Shown: positions 11,774 to 22,394, numbered from the stretch's first letter. The stretch is 64,000 bases of DNA from Calamus simplicifolius (GCA_900491605.1 UESW01005013.1:1-64000); one strand, 5' to 3'. The notes: generated by a model not told the origin, from the letters alone. Numbers and translations are program-made.

Positions 11774-13486
11774 GGTTAATATTTTGTAGTCGTAAAACAA
11801 ACACAATGCTCAATAATAACTGAACCAATGAGGGGATGAATTGCAGAGCAAAGAATGCTAAGGCAAAAGAATTAGATGTCAAAGGGTTTGGCACATAATA
11901 GGTTTCTTTTCATCTGATAAGTAAGCCATCTTATTCTCTGTTAAAATATAAAACTATACCAGTAATATTTTCCCTTTCCACAAAGCCAAGGCCTTTCTTT
12001 TACCTTCTTGGTTTTAGCTTCCTTGCAGTGCCATTTTGCCATCACCAGGACATCATTCAGTAGTTTTGGTGGCGCAACCATTCATCATTCATGTCAGTTA
12101 GGGCCCATAAAATATTCATGCTTCTATTTATTTCAACAACTTTTTTGTCATCACTATTCATTCTGAATGGGATTGGAGGCAACGAAGATATACTTTTGAG
12201 CACTTATGGGATTTGTCATTCCAATAGTGACATCTCAAACTGGTTACCATGCACCCTGTATAGGAGCAAGTGGACTTTCAGATGGTTGTTGGTCAGACTA
12301 TTTATCGAAATTAGGAATACTCATTTTTCAGTATGGCTTTTTTCTTAATTCCAACTATGTAGTATGTCTACCTGTGACAAGGACTCCTTATTCTAGAGTC
12401 ATCACCTCTACGACCCTCATAGATAGTAATGATGGTTCAGTCAAGTACTTTGCAATCCTTTGTTCAGCATATTCATATCCGATGTTTCACAAGAATGGTG
12501 ACAATCATTTTGCTTAAGTTCAATATCACTTCCACACGGTTCTCTGTAACTTTTTCCAACATAATTTGACAGCTATGCATTGCAAAATTGTATGGTCATG
12601 TTTCTCTGTTTGTCTTGCTCTTCTTAACCATGTAGTCTTTTGTTCTGCCATTTGCAGGCAAACAGTGGACCAAATACTAACGGCTCTCAGGTAGTTCTCC
12701 ACTCTGAAACTTGTCCTGCTAAAGAATTTCATATAATCATCATATGATAACCTTAAATACATAGGATAGAAGGGGAAAAACGTAGATAATTACAACACCT
12801 GTCTTTGTACAGAAAGCAAGGTCTGTCTTGATGAAAACAGGTGGTTTATGCTCTTTTTCAAAAAATTTGGTTGAAAATGTATGGCCATGATTTGCAGTTT
12901 GAGCAAAGGACATTAATGGAATTTATGTCTACTCACTTTAGTCTTATCCCATTTCCTTTTGCCTGCAGTTCTTTATAACATGTGCAAAATGTGACTGGCT
13001 AGACAACAAACATGTGGTTTTCGGGGTAAGTTCTTCTAGTCGCGTCGGTTTCATGAAGTAGCATATTGTGATTCAACAGTGGGCCATTGATATACTATGA
13101 TATATATCCACTATGAGGACATGGCCTTGTATGGCAGCCATGGTGATGGAAGAACCATAAGCTCAGTCAAATGTAAGGGGACAGAACTTGTTGGTATCCA
13201 TGGTTCACTTGCTATAGTCCCTATAAAAAAATTTGGATTTTGGAAGATGGCTCTCCTATGGGAAGCTTCGTGTTGGTGTCTTTACTGTAAAATTTCAATT
13301 ATTCATTCTTATATTTCCCGTGCATATAAATTATTTTTCTGCCTCTGTTATTTTGCCCTTCTGTCTTTACTGCAGAGGGTGCTGGGAGAAGGCCTCCTGG
13401 TTGTCAGGAAGATTGAAAATGTTGCTACTGGCCCAAACAATCGGCCGAAGCTTGCATGTGTCATAGCTGAATGTGGTGAGATGTAG
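1196..13486 (+). CDS. CYP22: Peptidyl-prolyl cis-trans isomerase, cyclophilin CYP22 type (7 exons)
   Basis: Exons 1196-1422, 1557-1580, 6952-7039, 8831-8923, 12658-12690, 12969-13025 and 13376-13486 join in frame through GT-AG introns to 633 bases, 210 residues plus TAG. Residues 1-40 are an Asn- and Pro-rich extension; the rest is one cyclophilin domain. Residues matching the human CypA active site are present: FHR (Arg99), Phe104, Gln107, the MANSG segment, FFIT (Phe157), Trp165 and His170. The QAGD motif has Ala where most cyclophilins have Gly. The enzyme interconverts cis and trans prolyl bonds. With no signal peptide it should be cytosolic or nuclear. Length, ending (ECGEM) and N-terminal extension fit plant CYP22, the relative of human PPIH; a spliceosomal role is inferred from that family. 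The ATG at 1196 is preferred over an upstream in-frame ATG at 1145 because family similarity begins after it. Exon 2 is only 24 bases. The introns are swollen by repeats, but no exon is damaged. Confidence 0.93.
2366..3250. repeat. Direct repeat, about three degenerate copies in intron 2
   Basis: A segment beginning near 'gtttagtcccacatcgatta' and running on to 'ggaatccaaataat' recurs in diverged form at about 2366-2490, 2638-2775 and 3064-3200. Intervening parts also repeat (Ccatg-tggactaaggga near 2520 and 2935; 'taaataggaagag' near 2615 and 3040). The unit is about 420 bases. The 'tagtcccacatcg' motif is common in plant non-autonomous repeats, but I cannot assign a family. Confidence 0.6.
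3502..3536. repeat. Compound microsatellite (TA)n(CA)n
   Basis: A run of TA dinucleotides passes into CA dinucleotides immediately beside the 3' tail of the LINE fragment that follows. Confidence 0.85.
3537..4507 (-). mobile_element. 5'-truncated LINE fragment with reverse-transcriptase remnant
   Basis: Read on the minus strand, two overlapping frames (4317-4568 and 4102-4338) carry LINE reverse-transcriptase motifs: [13 protein letters not shown], then [10 protein letters not shown], then a KTEYM and [11 protein letters not shown] region. The catalytic FADD is FADN here, so one metal-binding Asp is lost, and a frameshift near 4335 separates the two frames. Further decayed LINE sequence, with several stops, continues to about 3600. 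The element ends in a GAGTT-type tail (complement at 3539-3560), as the short fragment near 10.4 kb does. It lies antisense in intron 2 of the cyclophilin gene and is dead. Confidence 0.85.
4508..4559. repeat. (TA)n microsatellite
   Basis: About 26 uninterrupted TA dinucleotides at the truncated 5' side of the LINE fragment. The overlapping 69- and 83-codon frames with Ile-Tyr runs are artefacts of this repeat. Confidence 0.95.
4560..6165. other. Intron 2 sequence without recognisable feature
   Basis: AT-rich intron DNA. Short frames such as 5163-5408 on the minus strand show no family signature. I see no exon needed by the cyclophilin here, since the frame passes directly from 1580 to 6952. 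Confidence 0.5.
6170..6400. repeat. GGTAC/GTACC-rich repeat fragment in intron 2
   Basis: The segment is dense in short self-complementary words (cggtat, ggtacc, tggtac, catacc). The same vocabulary fills 22395-22810, where the segment is a clear insertion into a tandem array. This suggests a dispersed small inverted-repeat element family. No ends or target duplication could be fixed for this copy. Confidence 0.45.
7320..8722. repeat. Possible hAT-like non-autonomous element, nested and decayed (intron 3)
   Basis: Two stretches rich in GGGTCAGG / GGTTTGG words (about 7325-7500 and 8555-8720) are partly complementary to each other, and the right one ends in 'gacagcccta', which resembles the TAGGGCTGTCA ends of many plant hAT elements. 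The left end is poorly matched and no 8-base duplication was found. A LINE fragment and an AT-rich stretch lie between. Confidence 0.3.
7620..7985 (+). mobile_element. LINE 3'-end fragment with (TTG)n tail
   Basis: In broken frames the sequence reads like the end of a plant LINE ORF2 (HKMNVAE...RILRCMYG, then a GHLQR-P motif). It ends with 'caactagtctaggattaaag' and a TTG tail at 7967-7984, in the sense orientation of the host intron. It shares its 3' end with the fragment at 18425-19020. It is heavily mutated and 5'-truncated. Confidence 0.75.
10183..10209. repeat. (AC)n microsatellite
   Basis: About 13 AC dinucleotides, followed by imperfect CA/TA repeats to 10268, inside intron 4. Confidence 0.9.
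10395..10470 (+). mobile_element. LINE 3'-tail fragment with GAGTT repeats
   Basis: 'ccatgtagttgggaaaaggc' followed by GAGTT repeats matches the tail of the LINE at 3537-4507 in the opposite orientation. Only the terminal part of about 75 bases is present, an extreme 5' truncation. Confidence 0.65.
11360..11560. repeat. Small inverted-repeat-like segment rich in GGCC/AGGCC (intron 4)
   Basis: A locally GC-rich, self-complementary stretch (words such as aggcctcaag, aagcccagc, aaggcccag, tggcccaaag) in otherwise AT-rich intron. Both strands are open for 60-84 codons only because of the composition. It looks like a small non-autonomous DNA element; the ends are not defined. Confidence 0.35.
11744..11771. 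repeat. (GA)n microsatellite
   Basis: About 14 GA dinucleotides in intron 4. Confidence 0.95.
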
Positions 13487-14530
13487 ATGGCGCAATGAGC
13501 ATATAGCTTCCATTTGTCTGGATCTTCTAAGAGGGTTTCTGTGGGCTTATTGATATGAAGAGTTAGTCAAGAAGGGGTAGCAGGTTTTTTCCCATCTGAA
13601 ATTAGCAAAATTTCACTGTTTGCAAAGCCACTGAGCTGTGAATCAACAGAATGCAAGACTCTATTTTTCTAAGCACATGCCAATGTGGATTTGCTACAGC
13701 AGTACGAACTTTATAATTGGAAATGTAAACAGATCCTTTGATTTAATGGAGTGCTCAAATACTAGCAATATTTTCTTTTCTTTTTTTAAGTTTTGCTTTT
13801 TTTCTCAATTGCCCAAATGTTAACAGCAGGGTGATGCATACTGCAGTAGACGACAATTTAACATTAACCTTGCCTCGTCTACTTATTTCTAGTGCAATGA
13901 AACAGAACATCCATGTCCTGACTGGCCGCGTGCACCTTCTATTTATTTAGATAAGGATGAAATCTCCCTGGATGTTTCTTTTCTATAATCTCATAGCATT
14001 ATAACGTGAAAGATTTTGTTGTTCACGTTCGGTGCCATTATTAGCTGGGGGTTGCTTATAGTTATATAGCCGTCTTTCCATTGACCGAGAAAATCTTTAT
14101 GTACTCTATAACCTACAAAAGGTGCTGACTTCACATCCAATGCCGCTAAATTATAACATTCAGATTGATAGTTGTGTAACAGAGAGGCAAAGTTTCCTCC
14201 TCCCAAAAATTAATAAATATATATATAAAAGGATTAAGATGGTTACAGGTCAAACATTGCCATTTGGTAGACAAGATCTTGTTGTACTAAAATATAAAGT
14301 AATTTGCACAGGCGTTTAAATAGGTTGATTTGGGTAAATATCTGGCCCCCGAGATTGTTTTGTCGTTCCAACTAATCTTTTGTCTACCAAGGTTAGTGGT
14401 GTTCCCCGCTATAAATTACATATGAAACAAAGATGAAGCTCGCTGTAAAGCTACGAGAAGATCCTGATCAGGACATTCAGTATGCTGGAAGATGAGTCAG
14501 GATGGTTTTCAGAAAATTTTATTTGCTCAT
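13487..14530. other. 3' flank of the cyclophilin gene
   Basis: This is the 3' UTR followed by intergenic DNA. No strong poly(A) signal lies close to the stop; the clearest AATAAA is at 14212-14217, some 730 bases downstream. Short frames here have no recognisable family. Confidence 0.5.
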
Positions 14531-14532
14531 GA

Positions 14533-14552
14533 CCCCCCCCCCCCCCCCCCCC
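14533..14552. repeat. Poly(C) run of 20 bases
   Basis: Twenty consecutive C on the plus strand. Such a run is prone to sequencing and assembly length errors. Confidence 0.95.
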
Positions 14553-14689
14553 TTTTAGCAGGCCAGCGTTCAGCTGAACCCAAATGCTTGAGTCCTTTTG
14601 AAACCTGTGTCGCAAAAATCAGTATCAAACAACACCGGTTTTACGTGATTGGTGCGGAAGATAAAATTTTTGCAAAACTGGTATTAAAC

Positions 14690-14950
14690 TGAAAAACACC
14701 ACTTGAAGTGTGCTTTTTACATCCATCGTGGCAACAAAAAAATGCCATTTAAAATGACACTTTTAAGAAATGCCACTTCAAATGGCGCTTCAAGCGGTGC
14801 TTTTAAGAAGCCCTTTTCATTTTTCACTTTCACATAAAGTTTCATTCTCCGCTAAGAAATAGTGCTTTTTAAAAGCACCACTTCAAGTGGTGTTACTTGA
14901 AATGGAGCTTTTAAAAGTGGCATTTCAAGTGGTGCTTTTTTGCTACCATT
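14690..14950. repeat. Foldback / MITE-like segment
   Basis: The outer ends are inverted copies (about 'aacaccacttgaag' on the left and the complement of 'ttcaagtggtgctttttt' on the right). The interior repeats palindromic words around CACTT-AAGTGG and GCTTTTAAAAGC several times. About 260 bases in all, and able to fold into several alternative hairpins. No coding potential and no clear target duplication. Confidence 0.55.
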
Positions 14951-14968
14951 GTGAACGTGAGAAGCACC

Positions 14969-14969
14969 N
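14969..14969. other. Ambiguous base (N)
   Basis: A single N at the junction between the foldback segment and the GC-rich LTR fragment. The join may be an assembly seam. Confidence 0.98.
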
Positions 14970-15632
14970 GCCGCCGCGGCCGGCCGCCAAACTCCCTCTC
15001 TCTCCCTCAATTTCTCTCATCTCCTCCCTCACAACCGTGCGGCACGACTCTGTGCCGGTGGCATGGCCGGCCACCTTGGCCGGCCGGGACCTCCACCGGA
15101 CACACGCTCGGCGTCGGTGGAGGCGACAGGCCAAAGCTCGGGCCCGGCGAGGCGGCGAGCACGCCGCCGGGCCCGAACCAACCAGCGGAGCCACTGCACG
15201 AGAGAAGGGCCAATTGGCCCTCTCTCTCTTCTCTCTCTCCACCACCACCCCGCCGGACACCTCCCCCGGTGTCGGCGGGGTCGCCAGCTAAATCTCAGGC
15301 CCGGCGAGGCGGCAAACACGCCGCCGGGCCTGAACCAAGGGATCGATCGGCAACAGATTCTCTCCGCCTCTCGCGTTCTCTCTGTCTCCCTCTGTGTCTC
15401 TCTTTCTCATGCTCTCTCTCTCTCTCTCTCTCTCTGGACCAGGGGATTACCTGATGGAAATGGATGCCAGGATGATGGAGGGAGTCCCCCCTCCATCACA
15501 TATTTAATCCCCCCGCGCAACGCTTCGGTTTAAGGATCCGGGCAAACGAAGCGCTTCGCTGAGAGCAAAGCGTTGCACTGCATAGGACAAGCCTGAACCT
15601 GGTTCACATGAACCGGGAACCGGGTACTACAC
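14970..15632 (-). mobile_element. LTR fragment (5' end) of a Tekay-like family
   Basis: The right end matches the ends of the LTRs of element T: a TATTTAAT box (15501-15508), a 'cttcgctgagagcaaagcgt' palindrome, GAACCTGGTTC-type repeats, and the terminal GGGTACTACA at 15623-15632. On the minus strand an LTR therefore begins at 15632. The inner part differs from element T: instead of the ATPase fragment it has GC-rich sequence with two copies of a CCCGGCGAGGCGGC...GCCGCCGGG palindrome (about 15140-15180 and 15300-15338) and a (CT)n run. The rest of the LTR and the element are missing. Long overlapping frames on both strands here reflect GC richness. Confidence 0.7.
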
Positions 15633-16485
15633 TCACTATATAGAAACTTAAAATTTTAGAAACAAACTATGCGGGATCCAGAGATGAAATTCATAAGCCA
15701 TACAAACAAGGAATCTGAACCTTGGTGTATCTTTTCTCTTCCAGTTCCTAATGTTCTTCACTAAATCATTTTGCGGTCACTATATATAAACTAATAGGTT
15801 TGCATGCACAAAAAAAAGAAAGAAATGTAGTGAAACCAAGCACCTTATAAACTGATTCCTCCATCTTATGGCTGGTGTAATGATCAAATGGCTGAATTTA
15901 CTTAACATCAAGATAATTTGTTAATGCATAGATAAAAACATTATTAAATATTCTTTGACCTTGCCATCTAATTGCATGCATGATGACATGTTTCATGCAA
16001 CCATAATCCTATAACACTTGCTACGATGACCTGTACATCATTTGCTCAGCGTAAAAGAACACGTCTAGCAGGTAGTAAACAAGCACATTCAAAGCCATCA
16101 GCAGTCAAAGACAGAAAGATAGCATTGCCTAATGGAACAACCAGTTCATGTCTCAAAAAAATCACCGGTGAATCAATTGCTGCTTATTCACAAAAGTCTT
16201 TTTGATAATGTTCAATGTGAAACAATATAAAAATACTAATTCCTTTTTACTTTGCATAGTCACAATACTTTATAGAATTGTCTAGAGCAAGCATTTATCC
16301 ATTATATGAACACAACCATCAATTTACTTAATGAAGAAAATGAAACTACATGTTTCTATTCTCAGCAACTTCATCAGTATGAAATGAACAAATTCAACTC
16401 CTCTCTTGATCCCCCGATATAATGTTGTATTCACAACATCAAACAAATTCCAACTCTCTCTCTCTCCCTCTCTCCCTCCTCCCCT
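15633..16485. other. Intergenic, no feature recognised
   Basis: AT-rich DNA without a family signature. It contains a short CT-rich stretch (about 16456-16480) next to the start of the tandem array. Confidence 0.5.
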
Positions 16486-16489
16486 CGAC

Positions 16490-17300
16490 TCTTTGAAGTT
16501 ATGCAATGGTCGGAAGGAATTAAATGAGATTTTAGAATGCTCTTTCTACAAACTTCAAATTCATGTGATGATTAAATTGAATTAAATAAGGATTAGACTT
16601 GTCTTGGGCTTCCAAATTTCATGCAATGTCTATACAAAATCAAAGGAGATATTTTGAACCTTCAAATTTTATGCAATGGTTAAATAGAATTAAATAAGAT
16701 AATAGATTCACACTCTTTCTTCAACCTTCAAATTCACAAAATAATAGTTACAAGGAATTAAATGACACTTCATAGTCATGCCCTCTCCCGAACCTTCGAA
16801 TTTCATACAATAGTTGTGTGGCATTAAATGAAACAATAGACTTGCATTATTTCATGAACATTTAGATTCATGCAATGAATCTAAGGAATTAAATGAGATA
16901 TTTGACTAGTTCTTTCTCGAACCTTCAAATTCATATAATGTTTAAATGGAACCAAATGAGATCGTATGCGCATACTCTTTCTCAAAACTTTGACAAAATG
17001 CAATAGTTAAATGAGACACTAGGCTCTTCTCGAACCTTCAAATTCATAGATGTTTGAATGGAATTAAATGAGACAACAAACCATGCCCTTTCTCAAACCC
17101 TCGAATCCATGCAATGACCATATATAACTAAATGAGGAATTAAGCCCATGCTCTTTCTCGAATCTTTAAATTCATGCATGATTTATGAGACATGATCCCC
17201 CCCACTCCATCCCTTGAATCTTCAAACTTAAGCAACAGTTATATTAAATTAAATTGAATATTAAATTCTTGTTTTTCTTGAACCTTCCATTTTATGCTTA
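16490..17300. repeat. Tandem array X, unit about 60-65 bp, about 13 copies
   Basis: Units start with 'cttcaaattcatgcaatg', followed by a block like 'aaatggaattaaatgagac' and a CTCTTTCTCGAAC-type end. Occurrences are spaced 57-68 bases apart, for example near 16553, 16611, 16663, 16727, 16795, 16860, 16923, 17036, 17100, 17163 and 17220. Copies are strongly diverged, so the array is old. It has no coding potential and leads directly into module copy 1. Confidence 0.8.
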
Positions 17301-17635
17301 TTAAATGGGAACTCCCTTTAACCAAGCCATCAAACACTCAATAAGCCCAATGATTCCAAAAGGACTAAAACAGCCAAGCATCTCCACCAATGCTCTCGAC
17401 CATCATCCCATATCACCCATACCTAAGATCTCCCAAGCGGGAAAACTGCCTGGATACCTGTCTCTTGTTAAGAGGGCTCACAAGGCCACCCATCCATACT
17501 TCGAAGCCATGAAACCCTTGTCTAAAGATTTAGGGGCTTGGTTTGGCAACTTTTGTAGTGGTAGGTGGAGGGGAGCTCGACAAAGGCAGCGGACATGAGG
17601 AGGAGACTTGCGGAGGTTCATTGACTGTAGATGGA
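17301..17635. repeat. Array-associated module, copy 1
   Basis: This segment resembles 23530-23880 and 62990-63420 (shared 'cccatatcacccatacctaag'-like core near 17405-17425, and a similar order of flanking blocks). In all three places it directly follows a tandem array. A 97-codon open frame (17305-17598) matches no family I know and is not kept open in the other copies. Confidence 0.55.
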
Positions 17636-17639
17636 CGTA

Positions 17640-18420
17640 ATAAAATAATAAAATGGTATAATAATGTAGTGGTTATAATCCTTTTCTTCAGATACAAATT
17701 TACCATTGGATGAATATAATAACATAGTAACTGATGATGTTTGGGCAGGATCCTCTTCGGCTAGCTATGATGATCATTTTCATATCAAACAAGCTTAAGA
17801 CAATGAGGCAATGCATGACAATCTATGGATATTACAAGTGCAAAGAGGCCAGTTGGAATCCTTATCAGTGAGACAAGATGAGACACAATGGCCTGGCTGG
17901 AAGTTTTGGTGCCACTAGAGGCAGGCCAAGGTAAACTTCACTCCCCTCAAATAGGCATGCATGAAAGGGGCCAGTTACAACTAGACACAAGAAGCTATCC
18001 ATCAAGATGATGCTGATCTCAAGGCAAAATTGGTGTATGGATGATCTACAATAATGTGGAATGGAATAAACATGGACAACAAGAAGAAATTGTAAGCATT
18101 CGGTCCTGGGATTTAAAGTGACCTGCTGCTAAAAGAAGTGCAAAAGTTGATCAAGGGGGCTGTAGGAAGAAGGCTAGAAAATTCTATGCAATAATGTGGT
18201 GAGTGAAATTGTAAGCTATGAGGCTTTTTGTTGTTGACTGAATTTCTGTACTTAATTGACTGCATTCTTGTACTAAGGCTGGAGTTAATTGTAAGCTAGA
18301 CATATAGCGAAATGCATTAGAATCTAAAGGTTTTAGGTTAAGTAGGAAAACACAATACATAGAGTGCAATTTTAATACAATTAGAAATAGCAATAAATGT
18401 AGAGTACAAATTGAAGACCA
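17640..18420. other. Intergenic, no feature recognised
   Basis: AT-rich. The conceptual translation near 17730-17960 has protein-like stretches broken by stops, which may be a decayed element; I cannot assign it. Confidence 0.4.
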
Positions 18421-18424
18421 TGAA

Positions 18425-19020
18425 GTTACTAAAAATGATTTCGTTATTTAAGATCGATTATTCATAAGGAGAGATTGAGGATGATATTATTTATAGGATT
18501 AAAGTAGATTGGATAAGATAGAAAATGCAAATAGAATATTATGTGATTGTAAAGTACTTGCCAAATTGAAGGAAAAAATTATGAAATAGGCATAAGACTG
18601 GCTATGCTTTATAGTATGAAATATTGGGCTATTAAAAAAATACACATACATAAGATGAATGTTATGAAAATAAAAATATTAAAATGAATGTATGGTAATA
18701 TAAGAAAATATAAATAAAAAATAAAATTATTTGTAAAAATAGAGATAGCTCCAATCAAAGGTAAATTAAACGAAGTACGACTTAAATAGTTTGGATATAT
18801 GCAACGTAAACCTAGAGATGCATCTATATAAGAAGTGACTTGATACATATAGAAGAAAAAAAAAGATAGAGATAGTTCGAAAATCACATATGAGGAAATG
18901 ATAATGAAAGAATTGAAATTTTTGTATTTAAAAAAATGACTCAAAATAAAGCTGAATGAAGAAAAAGGATTTATGTAGCCCACCCCAACTAGTTTGGGAT
19001 TAAGGCTTTATTGTTGTTGT
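18425..19020 (+). mobile_element. LINE ORF2 C-terminal / 3'-end fragment
   Basis: Broken frames read FRYLRSIIHKE, IRLAMLYSMKYWAIKK, HIHKMNVM and FGYMQRKPRDA, the conserved end of plant LINE ORF2. The fragment closes with 'ccccaactagtttgggatta' and a TTG tail (to 19020). Many stops. It belongs to the same 3'-end family as 7620-7985. The minus-strand 124-codon frame (18609-18983) is only a low-complexity shadow. Confidence 0.85.
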
Positions 19021-19600
19021 TCTGAGTTATGATGGCATATATCGTGGCAAGAATCCATGAGTCATCTTGCCTCCAGTATGGTCTCATTGAGCCTATTCTT
19101 ATCTCTCCCTTATCAATTGTTTGGTACTTGTTCCTGAGTGCTATCTATCTATTTATCTATTATTTTATTCATTTATTTTACTCATTCTTGAGCAAAGAGG
19201 ATAAGAGTTGGTACAAGATACGAGGGCAACAAGCTTGGCACAAAACACAAGCGTGATCTCATAGGTTCATGATCTCTTGTAAGTGCCATATTGTTCCTAT
19301 TACTAATCAACGGCTCAACAACTGTAGGAGAAAAATATTAGCAAAAAAGTGAAAACGAATATGCAAGTAAAAAACAAAAAACATATTTGAAATGTAAAAA
19401 GGAAATTAAAATGACAGAATAAATTGAAAAATAATAAAATACTAAAATCATGAGAATTGGAATAGAAAATCTCTCTTCCATTTACGCCGAAAAGAAAGAA
19501 GGAAGGCTTTAGGAGCACCAGGACAAAATTAGTTCAAAAAATTTGAATCTATGATTTTTAAAACACAATGCCAGATCCAATAAAAAGAAAATAAAATATA
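19021..19600. other. Intergenic, no feature recognised
   Basis: AT-rich with short imperfect CTAT repeats (about 19142-19165). No gene or element recognised. Confidence 0.5.
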
Positions 19601-20618
19601 TTATAAATTGACAATGGGCTATGTAGAGACAAAAACAGGCCACAGATATTATCCAAAGCCACATTCAATATAAGTCCACCTCTTCTTTTAAACTTACAAA
19701 TTACTTGACTGTTAATGTGGATCCAAATTCAATCTCTCTCTCCCTTTATGCTTCAAATTTATTTATAGAAAAGTAAATAACAAACCAAAAACAAGTTCAT
19801 CACGCAATAAAAGAAATCACACATTCCTATCATTAAGAGCTACACTTAGCATAAAATATAAACCTTCCACATTAAGTCACTTTATCAAATCTATAAATGT
19901 GCCAAGGATGTTAATTTGAAACCAAATTTAAGCTCTCTCCCTCTCTCTCTCTCTTTCCAAATTTTGTTTATTTTACCAAAAAAGTAAACCACAGATCAAC
20001 AACCTCAATAAGGCATAAAGAATCACACATTTCTATGATCGGGAGTCAAGCTCAGTATAGGCCTACCACATTTTATCTTTCTTTCAAACCTATAGTTACC
20101 CATAAAATTAACGTGAAACCAAATTCAATCTCTCTCTAAGATTCATATTTATTTAATCAAGTAAACTGATGATAAACTTGGTATAAAACAATGTATGTAT
20201 GTTACTAAGAGCTGCACTTAGTATGAATCTACACCATTAAATCTTTGAGTAAATCTTTGAGTATAGCCAAAATGTTAATGTAAACCACATTCAAGCTCTT
20301 TCTTGGAGTTTCAAATTTATTCTCAAAAAGGAAACAATAAACAATACTCAAAAAGTAAATGATAAACAAACAAGCTTGACAAGGAACGAATAAACAAAAA
20401 ATTTACATCGCCAGGAGCTGCCCTTAGGATGATCCTTGCTCTTTATTTCTTCTTCTAAACCTACAACTGGCACCTACAATATTTATGTGAAATCTCTCTC
20501 CTCTCAGCTTTAAACCTATTCATAAAAAGTGAACAATAAATCTATGATAATCATGTATGAAACAAAAGAAATTGCATATATTACCTAGAGTTGCACCCAA
20601 TATGAACCTATGCATTAA

Positions 20619-20836
20619 GGGCATATTTGGAGTTACTTTTGCTTTTCAAAAAGTCTTCTTATAAAAGAAACCAAAAGCTAAGTTCTCTAGTTTATCCTAA
20701 AACACTTAACTTTCCTTCTTTTACATGTGCCCCTCATATATTACCCAATTTTTTTGGTTGAAAACACCTTTTTTTAGATGATAATTTTGCTTTAAAAGTT
20801 ACAGAAAGTACTTCTTGGAGCAACACAAAATGCACC
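20619..20836. mobile_element. MITE, Tourist/PIF-like, inserted in array Y
   Basis: A 218-base segment interrupts the array period. Its ends are inverted and related (GGGCATATTTGG on the left; the complement of 'caacacaaaatgcacc' on the right), and it is flanked by TTAA on both sides (20615-20618 and 20837-20840), which covers the TTA duplication expected of PIF/Harbinger MITEs. There is no coding content. A piggyBac-type TTAA element is the alternative. Confidence 0.5.
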
Positions 20837-20999
20837 TTAAGTCTTTTCTCAAATCTACAAAATGAACCAATGATAATAATGCAAAACTAAATCATAGCTC
20901 TTGAACATTCAGGTTCACTCTTGAGAAGTAAACGATAAACTGACAATGAGCTTGGCAAGAAATAAAAGAAACTTGTCAACTGTGAAACTGAATTTAACA

Positions 21000-21031
<32 letters not shown>

Positions 21032-22394
21032 CGCGTGTGTTTCAGGTTCATTCATAAAAGTAAACAATAAGAAAAGATTGGTATGAAATAAAAAATTGCT
21101 AATTTCCATACCAAGAGCTGCACTCAGTATAAGCTCATTGTATTAACTATTTTCTCAAATGCATAGAATATACCTATGATATCAATGTGAAACAGAAACT
21201 CAAGATCTCTCGAAGGTTCATATTCATTTACAATAAGAATAACAAAGCAACAAGGTATGAAGTAGAAAATCTTATACAATTATACTACTAGAAATGGTAC
21301 CACCCACGACCTTAATGCGAAACCAAATTCAGGGTCTCTCTTGAATCTTTGGGTTAATTTAATAAAGTAATTACAAATTTACATAGCTTAATATGAAACA
21401 AAAGAATCTACACATTTCTATTACTGATAACAACATTGCCTATAATATAATGAAAAGTTGAATTCACTCACCTTCCTCTCTGTTTTGTGTTCATCAATAG
21501 TAAGTCAATGAAAATTGAGAAATTATGCTAGAAATATTGAATGCAAAATTGATTACAAGCTCTCATGCATTCTATCTCGATCTCTCAAAGCTTCGCATTC
21601 ATTTACCAAAACTAAACAACAAGTCAACAACAAGCTATATAAAGGCCAAAAAAGAATAGTATGGAAAAAATGGAAATCAGACTTTTCCATTACTGGCTAC
21701 AGAACTCAATGGGTCTAAGCCCTCACTCAAAGATGTAAAATCACACCCACAACATTAATACAAAACAGACAGCTAGCTCCCTTTCAGTCACAAAACCAGA
21801 CAATAAACTACGGCAAGCTAAATAAAGGCAATAAAGAATTTGCATAAAAAAACCACACATTCCTATTACTGGCAGAGGAACTCGATTCAAGACTAGGTCC
21901 CCTCTCAAAATTATGAAATCATGCCTACAGCATTAATGCAAAATTGAATGTAACCTCTCTCAAAGCTTTAGGTTCCTTACCTAAACTGAATTGACAAACT
22001 AATGACAAGTTACAAAGAGACAGTAAAAAAATTGGTGCAAAAAGAAAAAATGCATGCTTATTACCAATAGCAGTACTTGATATGAGATTAAACCCTCCCT
22101 TAAAATTATGACATTGCACCCACAACATTAATGCAAAACTAAATACAAGTCCTTCAAAACTTCAGGCTCATTTTAAATGCTAGACACAAAATAATAGCAA
22201 GTTATGTAAAGGTGACAAAGAACGCAGTAAGAAACAAAAGAAACCATGGATTCTTATTACCAATAGTGCCCTTTGTATGAAATTAAATGCTCTCAAATAT
22301 GTGAAATTGCGCCCACAACATTGATACAAAATTTAATGAAAGCTCTCTCTCGAAGCTTCAAATTTATTACCAAAATCAAATGGCAAGTTAAAGG

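Noticed and set aside
12091..12517. Overlapping frames of 85 and 103 codons in intron 4
   Set aside because: They lie within an intron of the cyclophilin gene and show no family signature; no splice-supported exon is needed here.
15063..15533. 156-codon plus-strand frame and several overlapping frames on both strands
   Set aside because: They are GC- and CT-rich LTR sequence with five overlapping open frames and no conservation in the other LTR copies.
18609..18983. 124-codon Phe/Ile-rich minus-strand frame that looks like a membrane protein
   Set aside because: It is the complement of a decayed LINE; hydrophobicity reflects T-rich codons.
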